Shown here in pieces: positions 12,884 through 12,918 of a DNA stretch of 12,918 nt. The translations under genes were made by a program, and so were the position numbers. The stretch spans positions 1 to 12,918 of the forward strand of contig FR884476.1 of assembly GCA_000435535.1 (NCBI GenBank), written 5' to 3'. Numbering within the stretch: the stretch's first letter is position 1; every line of letters begins with the position of its first letter. This DNA is from Clostridium sp. CAG:575. GTDB taxonomy: Bacteria > Bacillota > Clostridia > TANB77 > CAG-508. A model generated the notes under the pieces. The model made no database searches, was not told the origin of the DNA, and saw only the letters and a list, made by a program, of their open reading frames with translations.

Positions 12884-12918
12884 ACGTCCCCAATGTTCGT
12901 CCCCCAATGTTCGTCCCC
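12884..12918 (-). repeat. Tandem REP-like repeats related to the RAYT ends
   Basis: Two units, CGTCCCCAATGTT (12885-12897) and CGTCCCCCAATGTT (12898-12911), and a third CGTCCCC cut by the window edge. ACGTCCCCAATG (12884-12895) is an exact 12-nt reverse complement of 8762-8773 in the RAYT left end. The array lies upstream of engB and may continue beyond the window. Confidence 0.75.

Noticed and set aside
12884..12918. Possible start of a CRISPR array
   Set aside because: The units are only 13-14 bp and directly adjacent with no spacers, and they match the RAYT end core, so a REP-like repeat explains them better.

Overview
The window is AT-rich DNA with strong AAGGAGG-type Shine-Dalgarno (SD) sites and near-consensus sigma-A promoters. 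It carries a spoVT sporulation regulator, a clostridial-style long glutamyl-tRNA synthetase and an RNase J with a basic N-terminal tail. Together these point to a low-GC, probably endospore-forming member of the Bacillota (Clostridia-like). The genus cannot be read from the sequence.

Left part (1-1800): the 3' end of a TetR-family regulator; an unrecognised 282-residue coiled-coil-like protein with its own promoter and a probable terminator; and a tRNA-Met(CAU) gene with a consensus promoter and a terminator. Middle left (1885-5193): a stand-alone DEAH-box RNA-helicase-like gene whose base and codon use differ from its neighbours, then a decayed sugar O-acetyltransferase gene (maa-like) with a frameshift and a large internal deletion. 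This stretch reads as accessory DNA. Centre (5333-6162): spoVT, convergent with and overlapping a small XRE-type regulator that starts with TTG.

Right centre (6350-11650): a consensus promoter and a long leader precede rnj (RNase J). After rnj come a RAYT-type (REP-associated tyrosine transposase) gene, gltX and a 57-residue DUF951 protein, all on the + strand, ending at a strong hairpin. The RAYT gene lies in a unit of about 0.94 kb with near-perfect 21-bp inverted ends. The unit fills the whole rnj-gltX gap, and its ORF stops one base before the gltX start codon. The ends share an unusual design: CCA/TGG arms around an 18-nt loop carrying TGGGGACGTT. Degenerate tandem copies of the same core (CGTCCCCAATGTT) reappear at the right edge of the window, so the repeat is dispersed beyond the transposase, as in REP/RAYT systems.

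Right end (11651-12918): a small two-helix membrane protein with seven cysteines, all in its two tails, then a divergently oriented ysxC/engB ribosome-assembly GTPase. The engB SD is 36 nt from the only credible ATG, but a perfect 11-bp hairpin lies between them and would shorten the gap to about 10 nt.

The best leads are the RAYT element with its outlying repeats, the hairpin-bridged engB start, the XRE gene whose stop codon lies beyond its likely terminator, and the interleaved hairpins after the DUF951 gene.
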